A stretch of DNA of 64,000 bases from Marinitoga sp. 38H-ov (GCF_011057715.1 NZ_LNGH01000053.1:1-64000); one strand, 5' to 3'. Shown: positions 19,674 through 29,637, counted from the first letter of the stretch. Numbers and translations are program-made. The notes: a model not told the origin generated them from the letters alone.

Positions 19674-20840
19674 ATGGACTATATTTTAGAAACTTTTAAT
19701 TTGAACAAACCTGTAATTATTTGGGATGAAAAAAAAGAGATAGAAGCAGATTTCGTTTTTCCTGCCCAAATGGCAAATGAGGAAATAATTAATTTTTTTA
19801 TTTCAAAAGGAAAGGGGCTATTATGTTTAGCTGCAGAGGAAAAATACTTAATAAATAAAGGTTTTTTTAAATTACCGTCTAATAATTATGATAAATTAAA
19901 TACCAATTATTTTATTACTATTGATTATAAAGATACAAAAACAGGTATATCTGCTAAAGAAAGAGCAAAAACTATTAAAGAATTTTCTAATAATTTAGAT
20001 ATTACCGATTTTAAATATCCGGGACATGTACAATTATTAGGAAGCATAGGTATTAATAATCGTAAAGGGCATACAGAAGCATCAGTAGAGTTAATGAAAT
20101 TATTGAATTTAAAACCATTTTCTATATTAATTGAAATATTAGACGAAAATGGAAATTCGCATAATTATAAATTTATACAAGAATTATCTAAAAAATATAA
20201 AATACCATTAATAAATATAGAGGATATATATAATAAGGTTATTATTGAGAAACTCTTTGTAAAACCTGTATCAAAAGCTAAGTTACCTACAAAATACGGA
20301 GACTTTAATATAATAGGGTTTGAAAACAATTTAGATGGAAAAGAACATTTTGCTATATATAAAGGGGATTTAAAAAAAGAACCGGTATTAATAAGAATTC
20401 ATTCTGAATGTGTAACTGGAGATGTATTAACTTCAAAAAAATGTGATTGCGGAAGCCAACTGCATAGGGCAATGAAAAAAATAAATGACATTGGAAGCGG
20501 AATGATAATATATTTAAGACAAGAAGGAAGAGATATAGGTATTACAAATAAAATTAAAGCATATGAATTACAAGATAAAGGATTTGATACAGTACAGGCT
20601 AATTTGGAGATTGGAATGCCTATAGATAATAGGGATTATGCTATAGCTGCACAAATTTTAAAATCATTAAATATACAAAAAATTATACTTATGACAAATA
20701 ATCCAGATAAGGTTAATCAATTAAGAAAGTATGGAATACAAGTTATAAAGTATGAAGAACATCAAGGAGAAATTACATTAGAAAATAAATTTTATTTAAA
20801 AATAAAAAAAGAAAAAATGAATCACAATATTAAAATATAG
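19674..20840 (+). CDS. ribBA: RibBA: dihydroxybutanone-phosphate synthase / GTP cyclohydrolase II
   Basis: Bifunctional enzyme opening both branches of riboflavin synthesis: ribulose 5-phosphate to dihydroxybutanone phosphate, and GTP to the pyrimidine precursor. The N-terminal RibB half (about 1-195) has [22 protein letters not shown] and the acidic motif. That motif reads DEKKEIEAD where the family usually has D-E-D-R-E-x-E-x-D, a Lys for the Arg. The C-terminal RibA half has the zinc ligands [26 protein letters not shown] and the NNPDK end. First gene of the riboswitch-controlled operon, with AGGAGG before the ATG. Confidence 0.93.
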   Translation: MDYILETFNLNKPVIIWDEKKEIEADFVFPAQMANEEIINFFISKGKGLLCLAAEEKYLINKGFFKLPSNNYDKLNTNYFITIDYKDTKTGISAKERAKTIKEFSNNLDITDFKYPGHVQLLGSIGINNRKGHTEASVELMKLLNLKPFSILIEILDENGNSHNYKFIQELSKKYKIPLINIEDIYNKVIIEKLFVKPVSKAKLPTKYGDFNIIGFENNLDGKEHFAIYKGDLKKEPVLIRIHSECVTGDVLTSKKCDCGSQLHRAMKKINDIGSGMIIYLRQEGRDIGITNKIKAYELQDKGFDTVQANLEIGMPIDNRDYAIAAQILKSLNIQKIILMTNNPDKVNQLRKYGIQVIKYEEHQGEITLENKFYLKIKKEKMNHNIKI

Positions 20841-20851
20841 GAGGGAATAAT

Positions 20852-21331
20852 ATGAAAATTATTGAAGGAATATACGATGGTAAAGGGCTTAAATTTGGTA
20901 TTGTAGTATCAAGATTTAATTCTTTTTTCTCAGAAAAATTATTAGAGGGCGCATTAGATGCATTAAAGAGGCATAATGTTGATGAAAATAATATAGATAT
21001 TCTTAAAGTTCCTGGAGCATTCGAAATTCCGTTTATAACTAAAAAATTGATAAAAAAAGATTATGACGCCATAATAGCATTAGGAGTAGTAATAAGAGGA
21101 GAAACATATCATTTTGAAGTAGTTGCTAATGAAGTTTCAAAAGGGATTGCTCAAATAAATCTAGAATCAGATATTCCGATAACATTTGGAGTAATCACTT
21201 CTGAAACATTGGAGCAAAGTATAGATAGATCAGGTGCAAAGGCTGGAAATAAAGGATTTGAAGCAGCAATGGCAGCAATAGAAATGGCAAATTTAAATAA
21301 GAAATTAAAGGAAGGATATCATGAATCATGA
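20852..21331 (+). CDS. ribH: 6,7-dimethyl-8-ribityllumazine synthase
   Basis: Joins dihydroxybutanone phosphate with the ribityl pyrimidine to make lumazine. 159 residues with the family features: [22 protein letters not shown] in sequence, [23 protein letters not shown] (catalytic His), [17 protein letters not shown] and the GNKGFEAA end. Usually forms pentamers or 60-mers. It lies 11 bases after ribBA, behind GGAGGGA, and overlaps ribD. Confidence 0.96.
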   Translation: MKIIEGIYDGKGLKFGIVVSRFNSFFSEKLLEGALDALKRHNVDENNIDILKVPGAFEIPFITKKLIKKDYDAIIALGVVIRGETYHFEVVANEVSKGIAQINLESDIPITFGVITSETLEQSIDRSGAKAGNKGFEAAMAAIEMANLNKKLKEGYHES

Positions 21332-22382
21332 ATATTTTATGCAAATTGCCATAAATGAAGCAAAAAAAGGTATTGGGAAAGTAAATCCGAATCCTTTAGT
21401 AGGCGCTGTTATTGTAAAAAAAGGAAAAATAATTTCAAAAGGATATCATGAGTATTATGGTGGAAGACACGCTGAAATTGTAGCAATAGAAAAAGCTAAA
21501 AGAAAGAATATTAATATAAAAGGGGCAACAATGTACGTAACTCTCGAACCGTGTTCTCATTATGGTAAAACTCCGCCATGTGCATATAGATTAATTAGAG
21601 AAGGTTTTAAAAAAGTTATTATTGGAATGTTAGATCCAAATCCTTTAGTAAATGGAAATGGTAAAAAAATTTTAAAAGATGCTGGTATAAAAGTTGAATA
21701 TGGAATATTAGAAGAAAAAATAAAAGAGTTAAATGAAATATTTATTACATATATAACTAAAAAAAGACCATATATAGCTTTAAAATTTGCCATGACTTTA
21801 GATGGATATATAGCAACAAATACTTTTGATTCAAAATGGATATCAAATGAAAAATCTAGAAATTTAACTCATAAACTTAGAAAATACTACTCCTCTATTT
21901 TAATAGGAGCAAATACTTTGATAATAGATAATCCAAAATTAACTTGTAGAATAAAAAATGGAAGAAATCCCATTAGAATAATTCTGGATAAAGACGGGAT
22001 TTTTGAAAATAAAAACTTAAATATATTTAATGAAGAAGGGAAAAATATTATTTTTACCGGAAGAGATATAAAAAATATTCCTCAAAACACAGAAATAATA
22101 AAAGAAACAAATATTAATAACATAATGAATATTTTATATAAAAAAGGAATAGATAGTATTCTTGTTGAAGGTGGATCATCGGTATTATCTTTATTTTTAA
22201 AAAGTAAAATAGCTGATAAATTACATATTTTTTATTCGCCAAAAATTATTGGTAATGGAATATCTCCATTTAAAAATATAACTATAGATAGTATAGATAA
22301 ATCTATAAAATTAAAAACAATTAAAATGAAAAAAATAGAAGATAATATTTATTGGGAGTTGAAACAATGTTTACAGGAATAA
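21321..22382 (+). CDS. ribD: Riboflavin deaminase/reductase RibD
   Basis: Bifunctional: a zinc deaminase followed by an NADPH reductase acting on the pyrimidine intermediate. The deaminase half (about 1-145) has the metal motif GGRHAEIVA and [14 protein letters not shown]. The reductase half starts near [17 protein letters not shown] and has [24 protein letters not shown] and the [10 protein letters not shown] site. 353 residues, full length. It overlaps ribH by 11 bases and ribE by 16 bases, so translation is probably coupled along the operon. Confidence 0.96.
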   Translation: MNHEYFMQIAINEAKKGIGKVNPNPLVGAVIVKKGKIISKGYHEYYGGRHAEIVAIEKAKRKNINIKGATMYVTLEPCSHYGKTPPCAYRLIREGFKKVIIGMLDPNPLVNGNGKKILKDAGIKVEYGILEEKIKELNEIFITYITKKRPYIALKFAMTLDGYIATNTFDSKWISNEKSRNLTHKLRKYYSSILIGANTLIIDNPKLTCRIKNGRNPIRIILDKDGIFENKNLNIFNEEGKNIIFTGRDIKNIPQNTEIIKETNINNIMNILYKKGIDSILVEGGSSVLSLFLKSKIADKLHIFYSPKIIGNGISPFKNITIDSIDKSIKLKTIKMKKIEDNIYWELKQCLQE

Positions 22383-22939
22383 TTCAAAAAATAGGAAAAA
22401 TGAAAATGAAAAAAAATAAAGTTATTATACAAAACCCTTTTGATAATGTAAGTATTGGCGAAAGCATAGCTATAAATGGTGTGTGTTTAACCGTTGAAAA
22501 TATTGAAGAAAATTATCTTTATTTTTCACTAGGTGAAGAAACAATTAATAAGACAAATTTAAAATATTATAATAATAAATATGTTAATTTAGAGAGAGCA
22601 TTAAGAGCTTCTGATTTTTTGGGAGGACATATAGTATCTGGGCATGTTGATGGAACAATTGCATTTTTATCTTTAAGAAAATCACAAGATACTTATTGGA
22701 TGAGATTTAAATCACCCAGTGAAAAATGGGCTATAACAGAAAAAGGGTCAATAACAATAAATGGAATAAGTTTAACTATTGCAAGAAAAGATTTAGATTC
22801 ATTTATGGTACAGGTTATAGAACATACATTTAAAAATACTAATTTGCAATATTTAAAATCAAATGATTTAATTAATTATGAAATAGATATTTTTAATAGA
22901 TATATAAAAAATATAATAAATAATATACATATGATATAA
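22367..22939 (+). CDS. ribE: Riboflavin synthase, alpha chain
   Basis: Dismutates two lumazines to riboflavin. About 190 residues made of two similar beta barrels, each with the family signature: [10 protein letters not shown] at the start, SIAINGVCLTVE in the first half, GHIVSGHVDG at the junction, and SITINGISLTIA with VIEHTFKNTNL in the second. The ATG at 22367 follows GGGAG and gives the usual MFTGII start. It ends the operon; order here is ribBA-ribH-ribD-ribE instead of the common D-E-BA-H. Confidence 0.96.
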   Translation: MFTGIIQKIGKMKMKKNKVIIQNPFDNVSIGESIAINGVCLTVENIEENYLYFSLGEETINKTNLKYYNNKYVNLERALRASDFLGGHIVSGHVDGTIAFLSLRKSQDTYWMRFKSPSEKWAITEKGSITINGISLTIARKDLDSFMVQVIEHTFKNTNLQYLKSNDLINYEIDIFNRYIKNIINNIHMI

Positions 22940-22940
22940 T
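22932..22940 (+). promoter_or_regulatory. Extended -10 promoter for the patatin gene
   Basis: TGATATAAT at the very end of ribE, about 20 bases before the proposed patatin start. No clear -35 box. Read-through from the rib operon is also possible because no terminator intervenes. Confidence 0.5.
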
Positions 22941-22960
22941 CAATACATAGGGGTGATAAA

Positions 22961-23788
22961 ATAAAAAATATAACGATATTATTAATAATATTATTTCAAA
23001 TAACACTTTTTTCAAAAACATTATTAGTGCTTGGTGGCGGGGGAGCAGCCGGAGCATATGAAATAGGAGTGTTAAAATATATAGAGGAAAATAGTATAAA
23101 GATTGATGGCGTGTTTGGAGTGTCAGCAGGCGCCTTAAATGGTGCAGGTTTTGTTATGGGAAAATTAAATGAAGTAGAAGAGTTATGGAAAAGTATAGAT
23201 GATAAAGATGTATATGATTTAAATACAAAAGATCATCAAGATAAATTAAATCCTTTTATTTTAGATCCATCACCATTATATGAATTTTTAAAAAATATAA
23301 TTTCAGAAGAATTAATACTAAATTCAAATTATGATTTTGGAATTTTAACGTTTAATATAACCGACTTTAAACCTCTTTTTATAAAAAAGGAAGAAATGAA
23401 AGGTAAAATGCTAGATTATATTTTTGCAAGTGCAAGTTATCCATTATTTGGAACAATTGAAATAGAGGGTAAAAAATATACGGATGGCGGAGTTTTTTCT
23501 AATACATATCCAGCATTATTAGCGGATAGATATGGTTATGATAAAGTTATTGCAGTTTTTCCTGTAATAGATTTACCTACTGATTGGGTAATATATTCAA
23601 TATTAAAAACAAAAAAGAATATAATAATTATTAGACCATCAGACTCAGTGCCTTTTCCATTAAATTTTTCACCGAGTTATTCAGAAAAATTAATAGAAAT
23701 GGGATATAATGATGCAAAAAATAAATTAAAAATCCAGTACTTTGAACCAAAAAATGAAACAATAAAAAAAACACCCCTTGAAGAATAA
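22961..23788 (+). CDS. Patatin-like phospholipase with signal peptide, apparent ATA start
   Basis: Patatin-family lipid acyl hydrolase. The oxyanion loop GGGGAAGAYEIG, the nucleophile elbow GVSAGALNG (GxSxG) and the catalytic Asp in TDGGVFSN are all present. A GTG at 23027 gives a protein starting just before the glycine loop, but it has no ribosome binding site. Continuing upstream in frame, an uninterrupted segment encodes a Lys, a hydrophobic stretch (ILLIILFQITLF) and SKT, a good signal peptide, and its first codon ATA (22961) stands three bases after GGGGTGAT. I therefore place the start at ATA, about 275 residues. The product would be exported; the function may be membrane phospholipid turnover. 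Confidence 0.78.
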   Translation: MKNITILLIILFQITLFSKTLLVLGGGGAAGAYEIGVLKYIEENSIKIDGVFGVSAGALNGAGFVMGKLNEVEELWKSIDDKDVYDLNTKDHQDKLNPFILDPSPLYEFLKNIISEELILNSNYDFGILTFNITDFKPLFIKKEEMKGKMLDYIFASASYPLFGTIEIEGKKYTDGGVFSNTYPALLADRYGYDKVIAVFPVIDLPTDWVIYSILKTKKNIIIIRPSDSVPFPLNFSPSYSEKLIEMGYNDAKNKLKIQYFEPKNETIKKTPLEE

Positions 23789-23807
23789 AAGTATGGGGTG
23801 TTTTTTT
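23769..23807 (+). terminator. Terminator after the patatin gene
   Basis: ACACCCC / GGGGTGT stem, with an A-run before and a run of T after. The left arm lies within the last codons of the patatin gene. A-run and T-run make it usable in both directions. Confidence 0.8.
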
Positions 23808-23889
23808 CAAAAAGAATATAAAAATCAAAATTAACCAATATTGCTCCAGTAGAATATTAGAGTCATATTAGTTAATTGTACCACTTTCA

Positions 23890-24756
23890 TTAAATCCATC
23901 TTTTTTTAATATCATTAACTAGTTTTTTAGCTGTAGGAGTAACTGCGATTCCTCCATTTCCTGTTTCTCTTAAATCTTCATGCATCATTTTACCTACTCT
24001 ATACATTGCATCAACAACCTCATCAAAAGGTATTACGCTTTCGATTCCAGACAATGCCATTTCAGCTGTAGCAATGGCAACATTTGCTGCAGATGCGTTT
24101 CTTTTTACACATGGAATTTCTACAAAACCTCCGACAGGATCACAAACAAGCCCCATTAATGATTTTAAAGCTAAAGATGCTGCATGACCACATTTTTCGG
24201 CATCTTTAGAAAAATAGTATGTTAAAGCAGCTGAAGCCATAGCTGTAGCGGTTCCGATTTCCGCTTGACATCCTCCTGCTGCACCTGAAATTGTAGCTTT
24301 TTTTGCAACAACATTACCAATTGCCCCAGCTACTATAAATGAAGAAACTAAATCATCAAAAGAAGCATTTTTAACTTTTTTTAATGCATATAATATTGCA
24401 GGTACAACTCCACATGAACCAGCAGTTGGACATGCAACAATTCTTCCCATTGAAGCATTGTTTTCTGCAGTGGATAAAGCTGTTAATGTTGCAACATAAT
24501 TAAATTCACTTAATAGTTTTGGAGAGTAATTTAATAATTTTGGAGCATTTTCTCCAGTTAATCCAGTTAAACTTTCATGTTTTTTTCCATAATTTTTTTC
24601 AGCTTCAGTAATCATTACTTCAACTAATCTCTTCATATTATTTTTAATAATAACAGGATCCATACCCGTTTCAACCATTTCTTCTGTTAATATAACTTCT
24701 TCAAAAGGTATATTAGTCTCCCGCCAAATTTCTAAGAGATTTTCAAATGTCATCAT
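23890..24756 (-). CDS. sdaAA: L-serine dehydratase, iron-sulfur type, alpha subunit
   Basis: Converts L-serine to pyruvate and ammonia with an oxygen-labile 4Fe-4S cluster. About 288 residues with family blocks IVACPTAGSCGVVPA, AGAAGGCQAEIGTATAM, GLVCDPVGGFVEIPC and a TGNGGIAVTPTA end; the cysteines in these blocks are the expected cluster ligands. Several starts are possible; ATGATG at 24756 sits behind GGAAGTGAT. It overlaps the end of the beta-subunit gene by 14 bases. The split two-subunit form is typical of Gram-positive and anaerobic bacteria. Confidence 0.95.
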   Translation of the reverse strand: MMTFENLLEIWRETNIPFEEVILTEEMVETGMDPVIIKNNMKRLVEVMITEAEKNYGKKHESLTGLTGENAPKLLNYSPKLLSEFNYVATLTALSTAENNASMGRIVACPTAGSCGVVPAILYALKKVKNASFDDLVSSFIVAGAIGNVVAKKATISGAAGGCQAEIGTATAMASAALTYYFSKDAEKCGHAASLALKSLMGLVCDPVGGFVEIPCVKRNASAANVAIATAEMALSGIESVIPFDEVVDAMYRVGKMMHEDLRETGNGGIAVTPTAKKLVNDIKKRWI

Positions 24757-25399
24757 TATCACTTCCAACGTAAAAATATTTAATTACACATTCTAATTTA
24801 TTTAATTCATTTAAATTAGAAGGTTTTTCATCTAATTCTAAAATTGTCAGAGCTCTACCTTCAAGAATATTGGTTCTTTTTAAATATAAATTTGCAACAT
24901 TAACACTAATAATTCTTAAAATGTTTTCTAATGCTCCTTTTATATCTTTGTTGACTATAATTAATGTATTATAATCACCTGATAAATCACAATCTACACC
25001 ATTTATTTTTGTTATTTTTATAGCCCCTCCTCCAATAGATGCTCCTTGTACTTCATTTATTTTATTATCTTTTTTTAATCTAATAAGCACGGTATTGGGA
25101 TTAACATCACCAAGATCTGTTTCTATAAAAGAAAATTTTAGATTATAATTTTTTGCCAAATTATATGCATTTTTTATATCATAATCGTATTCTCTTAATC
25201 CCAAAATACCAGCAATTAAAGCTCTGTCTGTACCATGTCCCAAATAAGTTTTTGCAAAGGAACCATGTAAATAAAATTCTACTTCTTCTGGTATTCCTTC
25301 AATAAGTTTATATGCAAATCTTGCAATTTTTAATGCTCCAAGAGTATGAGAACTTGACGGACCAACCATTACAGGACCAACAACATCAAGCATGCTCAT
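24743..25399 (-). CDS. sdaAB: L-serine dehydratase, iron-sulfur type, beta subunit
   Basis: Partner of the alpha subunit. The N-terminal half has the family signature VGPVMVGPSSSHTLGALKIA and YLHGSFAKTYLGHGTDRALIAG. The C-terminal half contains an ACT-like regulatory domain (LIIVNKDIKGALENILRI), a likely serine-binding site. 218 residues, full length. The ATG at 25399 follows AAGGTGAT. First gene of the two-gene operon. Confidence 0.95.
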   Translation of the reverse strand: MSMLDVVGPVMVGPSSSHTLGALKIARFAYKLIEGIPEEVEFYLHGSFAKTYLGHGTDRALIAGILGLREYDYDIKNAYNLAKNYNLKFSFIETDLGDVNPNTVLIRLKKDNKINEVQGASIGGGAIKITKINGVDCDLSGDYNTLIIVNKDIKGALENILRIISVNVANLYLKRTNILEGRALTILELDEKPSNLNELNKLECVIKYFYVGSDNDDI

Positions 25400-25428
25400 A
25401 ATATCACCTTCTTATTATAATTTATTTA

Positions 25429-25437
25429 ATTATAACA
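25429..25437 (-). promoter_or_regulatory. Extended -10 promoter for sdaAB-sdaAA
   Basis: Minus-strand TGTTATAAT about 30 bases before the sdaAB start codon. No clear -35 box. Confidence 0.5.
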
Positions 25438-25497
25438 TATTATAGTATATAGAATATTTTTTTGTAACATGCGATATAATTATATAGGGGCGATATT

Positions 25498-26325
25498 ATG
25501 ATAAAAGAAATAGAACAGTTTATAAAAGAAAAGATAAGAGATTATGGATATAATGGAGCAATGATAGGAATAAGCGGTGGAATAGATTCTGCTGTTGTTG
25601 GGAAATTATGTGTTAATGCATTGGGTAAAGAAAGAGTAAAAGGATTAATATTACCAGAAAGAGATTCATCACCAGAAACAATTGAAGATGCAAAGATAGT
25701 ATGTGATTTTTTAGAAATTGATTATAGGATTATAAAAATATCGCCGATTTTAAGAAAGATAGGAGTATATTCTTTAGAACCACCTACATTTTTTATACCA
25801 AGAAAGATACAAGAAAAGTATGCAAAAAAAGAATTTGAAAAAAGAAGTTATATAAATGATTTGAAAAATCAAGGAGATACAGAATTTTTAAAAGGGATAG
25901 CATATTATAGGATAAAACATAGAATAAGAATGGTGCTATTATATTTTTATGCGGAACAAATAAATTATGCTGTTATTGGAACTACAAATAAAACAGAATT
26001 AAAAACAGGATTTTATGTAAAATATGGTGATGATTCTGTAGATATTGAACCAATAATGCATTTATATAAAACTCAAGTATTTAATTTAGCAAGGGAATTA
26101 AAAATACCTGAAAAAATAATAAACAAATCACCATCACCGGATTTAATTCCAGGTATAACAGATGAATATGCAATGGGTATTAGTTATAATGATTTAGATA
26201 GGATTTTGGTTAAAATGGGAAATAATGAAGATTTAAATGATGAAGATGAAAAGATGGTAAAAAAAGTAAAAGAGATTTTAAAAGTAGCAAAATATAGAGA
26301 GATAAAAAATTTACATATGGAGTGA
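25498..26325 (+). CDS. nadE: NH3-dependent NAD+ synthetase
   Basis: Last step of NAD synthesis: deamido-NAD plus ATP and ammonia to NAD. PP-loop GISGGIDSAV near residue 24, then LPERDSSPETIEDA, the GTTNKTELKTGFYVKYGDD block and PSPDLIPGITDEYAMG. 275 residues with no glutaminase domain, so it uses free ammonia. The ATG follows GGGGCGATATT. A TATAAT at 25475-25480 may be its -10 box. Its stop is six bases from the next gene's start. Confidence 0.95.
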   Translation: MIKEIEQFIKEKIRDYGYNGAMIGISGGIDSAVVGKLCVNALGKERVKGLILPERDSSPETIEDAKIVCDFLEIDYRIIKISPILRKIGVYSLEPPTFFIPRKIQEKYAKKEFEKRSYINDLKNQGDTEFLKGIAYYRIKHRIRMVLLYFYAEQINYAVIGTTNKTELKTGFYVKYGDDSVDIEPIMHLYKTQVFNLARELKIPEKIINKSPSPDLIPGITDEYAMGISYNDLDRILVKMGNNEDLNDEDEKMVKKVKEILKVAKYREIKNLHME

Positions 26326-26330
26326 TAAAT

Positions 26331-27911
26331 ATGCACTTTGAATTAAGCCAAAATGTTATAGATAATATTCCTAAATTAATATCATTATTAGAATCCATAT
26401 CAAATGAAACATATAATATGGATGATTTCTATAATGAATTATTAAAAACAGCTATAAGTATAATTCCTGAAGCTGATTATGGATCTTTAATATTAATTAA
26501 TAATGATTCTTGGAATTGGTTAGCTGCAATAGGTCATGATAATAATATTTTAAAAAAGATGTCATTTAAAATAAAAAATGATGATCTAATTGACGGAAAT
26601 GTTATTATATATAATGATGTTTTAGAGTATAGAAAAAAATTAATGCATAAATATGTATATGAAACTTTAAAGAAAGCTACCATACCAATTAAAAGTACCA
26701 TGGCCTATCATTTAAAAATAAATGATAATCTTTGGATACAATTTTCTTTGGACATAGCAAAAGAAAGTCAAAAAACTTTTTCTGAAGACTCCAAAGAAAC
26801 ATTGAAATTATTTGGAAATCTTGCCAAAATATTTTTAAAAAATAAAATAGAAAAGGATAAGATAATTGAATTAAATAAAGAATTAAAAATAAAAAATTAT
26901 CAATTATTAGAAATAAATAAAAAAATGCAAAGAATGTATGAAAATACATTAGATATAATCAACAATATGAATAAAATTACAAGAAGCATAAAAGATGATG
27001 AAAGTTTGATTATAAATGTTTTTAATACATTGGTAAAAATAATTCCTTTTGTAGAAAAAGCGTTATTAGTTGAAAAGAAAAATAAAAAAGTAAAAATAAA
27101 AGAAAAAATAGGATTTGGTTATTTAACTTTGAAGGAATTAAGTATAAAAGAAATAAAAAACAATATAATAGAGTTTATTGAACTTGATGGATATTTTGTT
27201 CAAACAAAATTTGAGGATAATATATATATATTATTAAAAATAGAAAAAGATGAAAATTATGAATTATTTAATGTTTATAATATTAATGAGAGTTTAGAAA
27301 AATTAATTCATTCTTTTTCTGAGTTAAAGGAAAATTTAAAAAGTTCAAAAGAATTTACAAAGAAAGTTATAAGAACATTTGTTAATTTAAGTGATTTAAA
27401 CGGTGTATATAAGATGAAGCATTCAGAAAAAACAGCCTATTATGCAAATATAATAGGAAAGGAAATGGGTTTTTCAAAGGAAAAATTAGATAATTTATAT
27501 TGTGCATCTTTAATGCATGATATTGGAAAAATAGGTATTCCGCCAAATATTTTAGTAAAAACAACAACTTTAACTCCAGAAGAATATGAAATTGTAAAAA
27601 GGCACACAATTATAGGTTATGATATAATTATGAAATATTTAGAAGATGAAAAATTAGCAAGGATTGTAAAATATCATCATGAGAGATATGATGGAAAAGG
27701 ATATCCTGAAGGTTTAAAAGGAGAAGAAATACCTATAGAATCTAGAATAATATCAGTGGCAGATTCTTTTTCTGAAATGTTAGAAGAAAAATCCTATAGA
27801 AAGAATTTATCTCGAGAAAAAGCTATTAATGTATTAAAAGATAATAAAGGCACACAATTTGATCCTATGATTGTTGAAATATTCGTTAAATTTTTAGGAG
27901 AAAACCAATAG
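26331..27911 (+). CDS. Soluble HD-GYP protein with two GAF-like modules
   Basis: Predicted cyclic-di-GMP phosphodiesterase without membrane anchor. GAF-like module one at about 23-173 (WNWLAAIGHDNNILKK), a coiled coil, a second GAF-like module at about 216-323, then HD-GYP at about 343-523. Catalytic residues are present: MKHSEKTAYYA, HDIGKIGIPP near 395, KRHTIIGYD, KYHHERYDGKGYPEG, and the ISVAD metal Asp. The DAFDAM segment common in the family reads DSFSEM here. The ATG at 26331 follows GGAGTGATAAAT. It adjoins nadE, but functionally belongs with the other HD-GYP genes; the protein at 15628 is its paralogue lacking the output domain. Confidence 0.88.
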   Translation: MHFELSQNVIDNIPKLISLLESISNETYNMDDFYNELLKTAISIIPEADYGSLILINNDSWNWLAAIGHDNNILKKMSFKIKNDDLIDGNVIIYNDVLEYRKKLMHKYVYETLKKATIPIKSTMAYHLKINDNLWIQFSLDIAKESQKTFSEDSKETLKLFGNLAKIFLKNKIEKDKIIELNKELKIKNYQLLEINKKMQRMYENTLDIINNMNKITRSIKDDESLIINVFNTLVKIIPFVEKALLVEKKNKKVKIKEKIGFGYLTLKELSIKEIKNNIIEFIELDGYFVQTKFEDNIYILLKIEKDENYELFNVYNINESLEKLIHSFSELKENLKSSKEFTKKVIRTFVNLSDLNGVYKMKHSEKTAYYANIIGKEMGFSKEKLDNLYCASLMHDIGKIGIPPNILVKTTTLTPEEYEIVKRHTIIGYDIIMKYLEDEKLARIVKYHHERYDGKGYPEGLKGEEIPIESRIISVADSFSEMLEEKSYRKNLSREKAINVLKDNKGTQFDPMIVEIFVKFLGENQ

Positions 27912-27927
27912 TGGTTTTCTCCTAAAA
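27892..27927. terminator. Bidirectional terminator between convergent HD-GYP and receiver genes
   Basis: A perfect 16-bp inverted repeat (left arm 27892-27907, right arm 27912-27927) that begins and ends in T/A runs and contains both stop codons. It serves both convergent genes. Confidence 0.9.
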
Positions 27928-28326
27928 TGAATTTCTAAAAGCATTTCTCCATCTTTCGATTTTTGAAAAATAGCATTTTATAATATTTTCTATTTCTGTT
28001 GTAGAAAAAGGTTTTAATAGGTAGTCATCAGCACCAGCTTCAATAGCTTCAAGAACTCTTTCCATTGTAGAATTACCAGTTATCATTATAACTTGAATTA
28101 ATGAGTTTAAATCCTTTACTTTTCTTAAAAACTCAAAAGAATCAAGTCCAGGCATTACTATATCCAATAATATAATATGAAACTGTTCTTCATTTATTTT
28201 TTTTAAAGCTATATCGGCATTTTCAGCTGTTTCAATTTTTGTATTTTCAAAATTCATTTCAATATAATCCTTTAATACTTCTCTTATACCGGGTTCATCG
28301 TCAACGATTAAAACTTTCCAAGCCAT
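27922..28326 (-). CDS. Single-domain response regulator
   Basis: CheY-like receiver of 134 residues with the acidic pair in VLIVDDEPGIR, the phospho-acceptor Asp in ILLDIVMPG, Thr in MITGNS and Lys in LLKPF. It ends with a short basic/aromatic tail (SKIERWRNAF) that resembles the tail of the receiver at 42464 (ENVERVKRWKKTL), so the two may be paralogues. It lies three bases behind the histidine kinase gene and is its likely partner. Confidence 0.9.
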   Translation of the reverse strand: MAWKVLIVDDEPGIREVLKDYIEMNFENTKIETAENADIALKKINEEQFHIILLDIVMPGLDSFEFLRKVKDLNSLIQVIMITGNSTMERVLEAIEAGADDYLLKPFSTTEIENIIKCYFSKIERWRNAFRNSF

Positions 28327-28329
28327 AAC

Positions 28330-29637
28330 TTATTCCTCCTTTATTTTAGGAATTTTTAATATAAATTTAGTTCCTTTGTTTACTTCGCTTTCGACATTAA
28401 TTTCTATTTTATGTTTTAAACATATATTATATACAAAGAACAAACCGTATCCCATACCATGTTTTGATTTAGTAGTGAAAAATGGTTCGAAAATACGTTT
28501 AATATTTTCTTTAGGAATCCCCTCGCCGTTGTCCTCAATAGTAACATTATAAAATGTAGAAAGTTTCATAACGTTAATATTTATAAATCCATTTTTTCTA
28601 TCTCCTATAGCTTCTATAGCATTTTCTATCAAGTTTGAAAAAACAATCATTAACTCCTGTTTATTTCCTTTAATATAAAATGGGGGATTACATGTTGTAT
28701 TAAAATTAATAGAAATATTAGAAGGAGCTTTATATCTCATAAATTTTATAACGTCTTTTAAAACATCATATAAATCAATTTTTGTTTGAGAAGTTTCGCC
28801 TTTTACTAATGATTTAAATAGACCTGTAATTTCAATTATTCTATATACATTTTCTACAATACTTTTTACATAAGGTTGGTATTTTTCATCAATTATATTA
28901 TTTAGCATTTCAGACTTCATTAAAACAATAGATAGTGGATTATTTATTTCGTGAAACATTCCTACAATTAGATTATTAGCAATTTCAAGGTATTCAAATA
29001 CATTTGTGCCGTTTCTTTTTGAGTAGGTGTTATAAATATTTTCTATATGTTTTGATAAAACTTCTATAGAATTATTTACTAAAGGTACAATATTTAAAGG
29101 TATATTAGATGTTAATTCATAATAATAAACATTATTAAAAAGCTCAAAGTAATAACTACTAAATTCATTTTTTGATATTTTTGAAATAAAGTCATTGTTT
29201 TTTATTAAATCAAAAAAATTTTCTTCTAATTCTTTTTTTGACAAATATTGTATAGAAAACAAAAAAGTAAAAGAGTTATTATAGAAATCTATTAGAGAGT
29301 ATAAGTATTTAAGTTTTGTATTTATATTTATTTCTGTTAGGTATTCTTTTGTTTTGGGATATAGTTCTATCATAAATTCTTCGCTGGAAATAGGATGAAT
29401 ATTAATAGTAAAATAATTTTCACTCTTTAATATTTTCTTAGATTTTCTTTCTGAAAAATATAGAGTTGAATTATTTTCAATAAAACTTTTAATCATAGAT
29501 ATATAGGAATGATTAACTAAATCAAAAAAATTTTTTTCATGGAAAAATGAATCAAAAGAAAAATTGCTATTTAATATATTTCCATCTTTATCAATTATAG
29601 CAATTGGAATTCTCAAACTATTTATATCAATCTTCAT
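28330..29637 (-). CDS. Soluble PAS-like histidine kinase
   Basis: Sensor kinase of about 435 residues with no transmembrane segment. The N-terminus looks like a PAS domain (IAIIDKDGNILNSNFSFDSFF). A long helical region follows, then a HisKA-type phospho-acceptor site (GMFHEINNPLS), an N-box (NLIENAIEAI), G1 (EDNGEGIP), an F-box (FEPFFTTK) and G2 (GMGYGLF). It appears fully active. The ATG at 29637 follows GAGGGAG and lies within the end of the CheX-like gene; the downstream receiver is its likely target. Confidence 0.9.
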   Translation of the reverse strand: MKIDINSLRIPIAIIDKDGNILNSNFSFDSFFHEKNFFDLVNHSYISMIKSFIENNSTLYFSERKSKKILKSENYFTINIHPISSEEFMIELYPKTKEYLTEININTKLKYLYSLIDFYNNSFTFLFSIQYLSKKELEENFFDLIKNNDFISKISKNEFSSYYFELFNNVYYYELTSNIPLNIVPLVNNSIEVLSKHIENIYNTYSKRNGTNVFEYLEIANNLIVGMFHEINNPLSIVLMKSEMLNNIIDEKYQPYVKSIVENVYRIIEITGLFKSLVKGETSQTKIDLYDVLKDVIKFMRYKAPSNISINFNTTCNPPFYIKGNKQELMIVFSNLIENAIEAIGDRKNGFININVMKLSTFYNVTIEDNGEGIPKENIKRIFEPFFTTKSKHGMGYGLFFVYNICLKHKIEINVESEVNKGTKFILKIPKIKEE

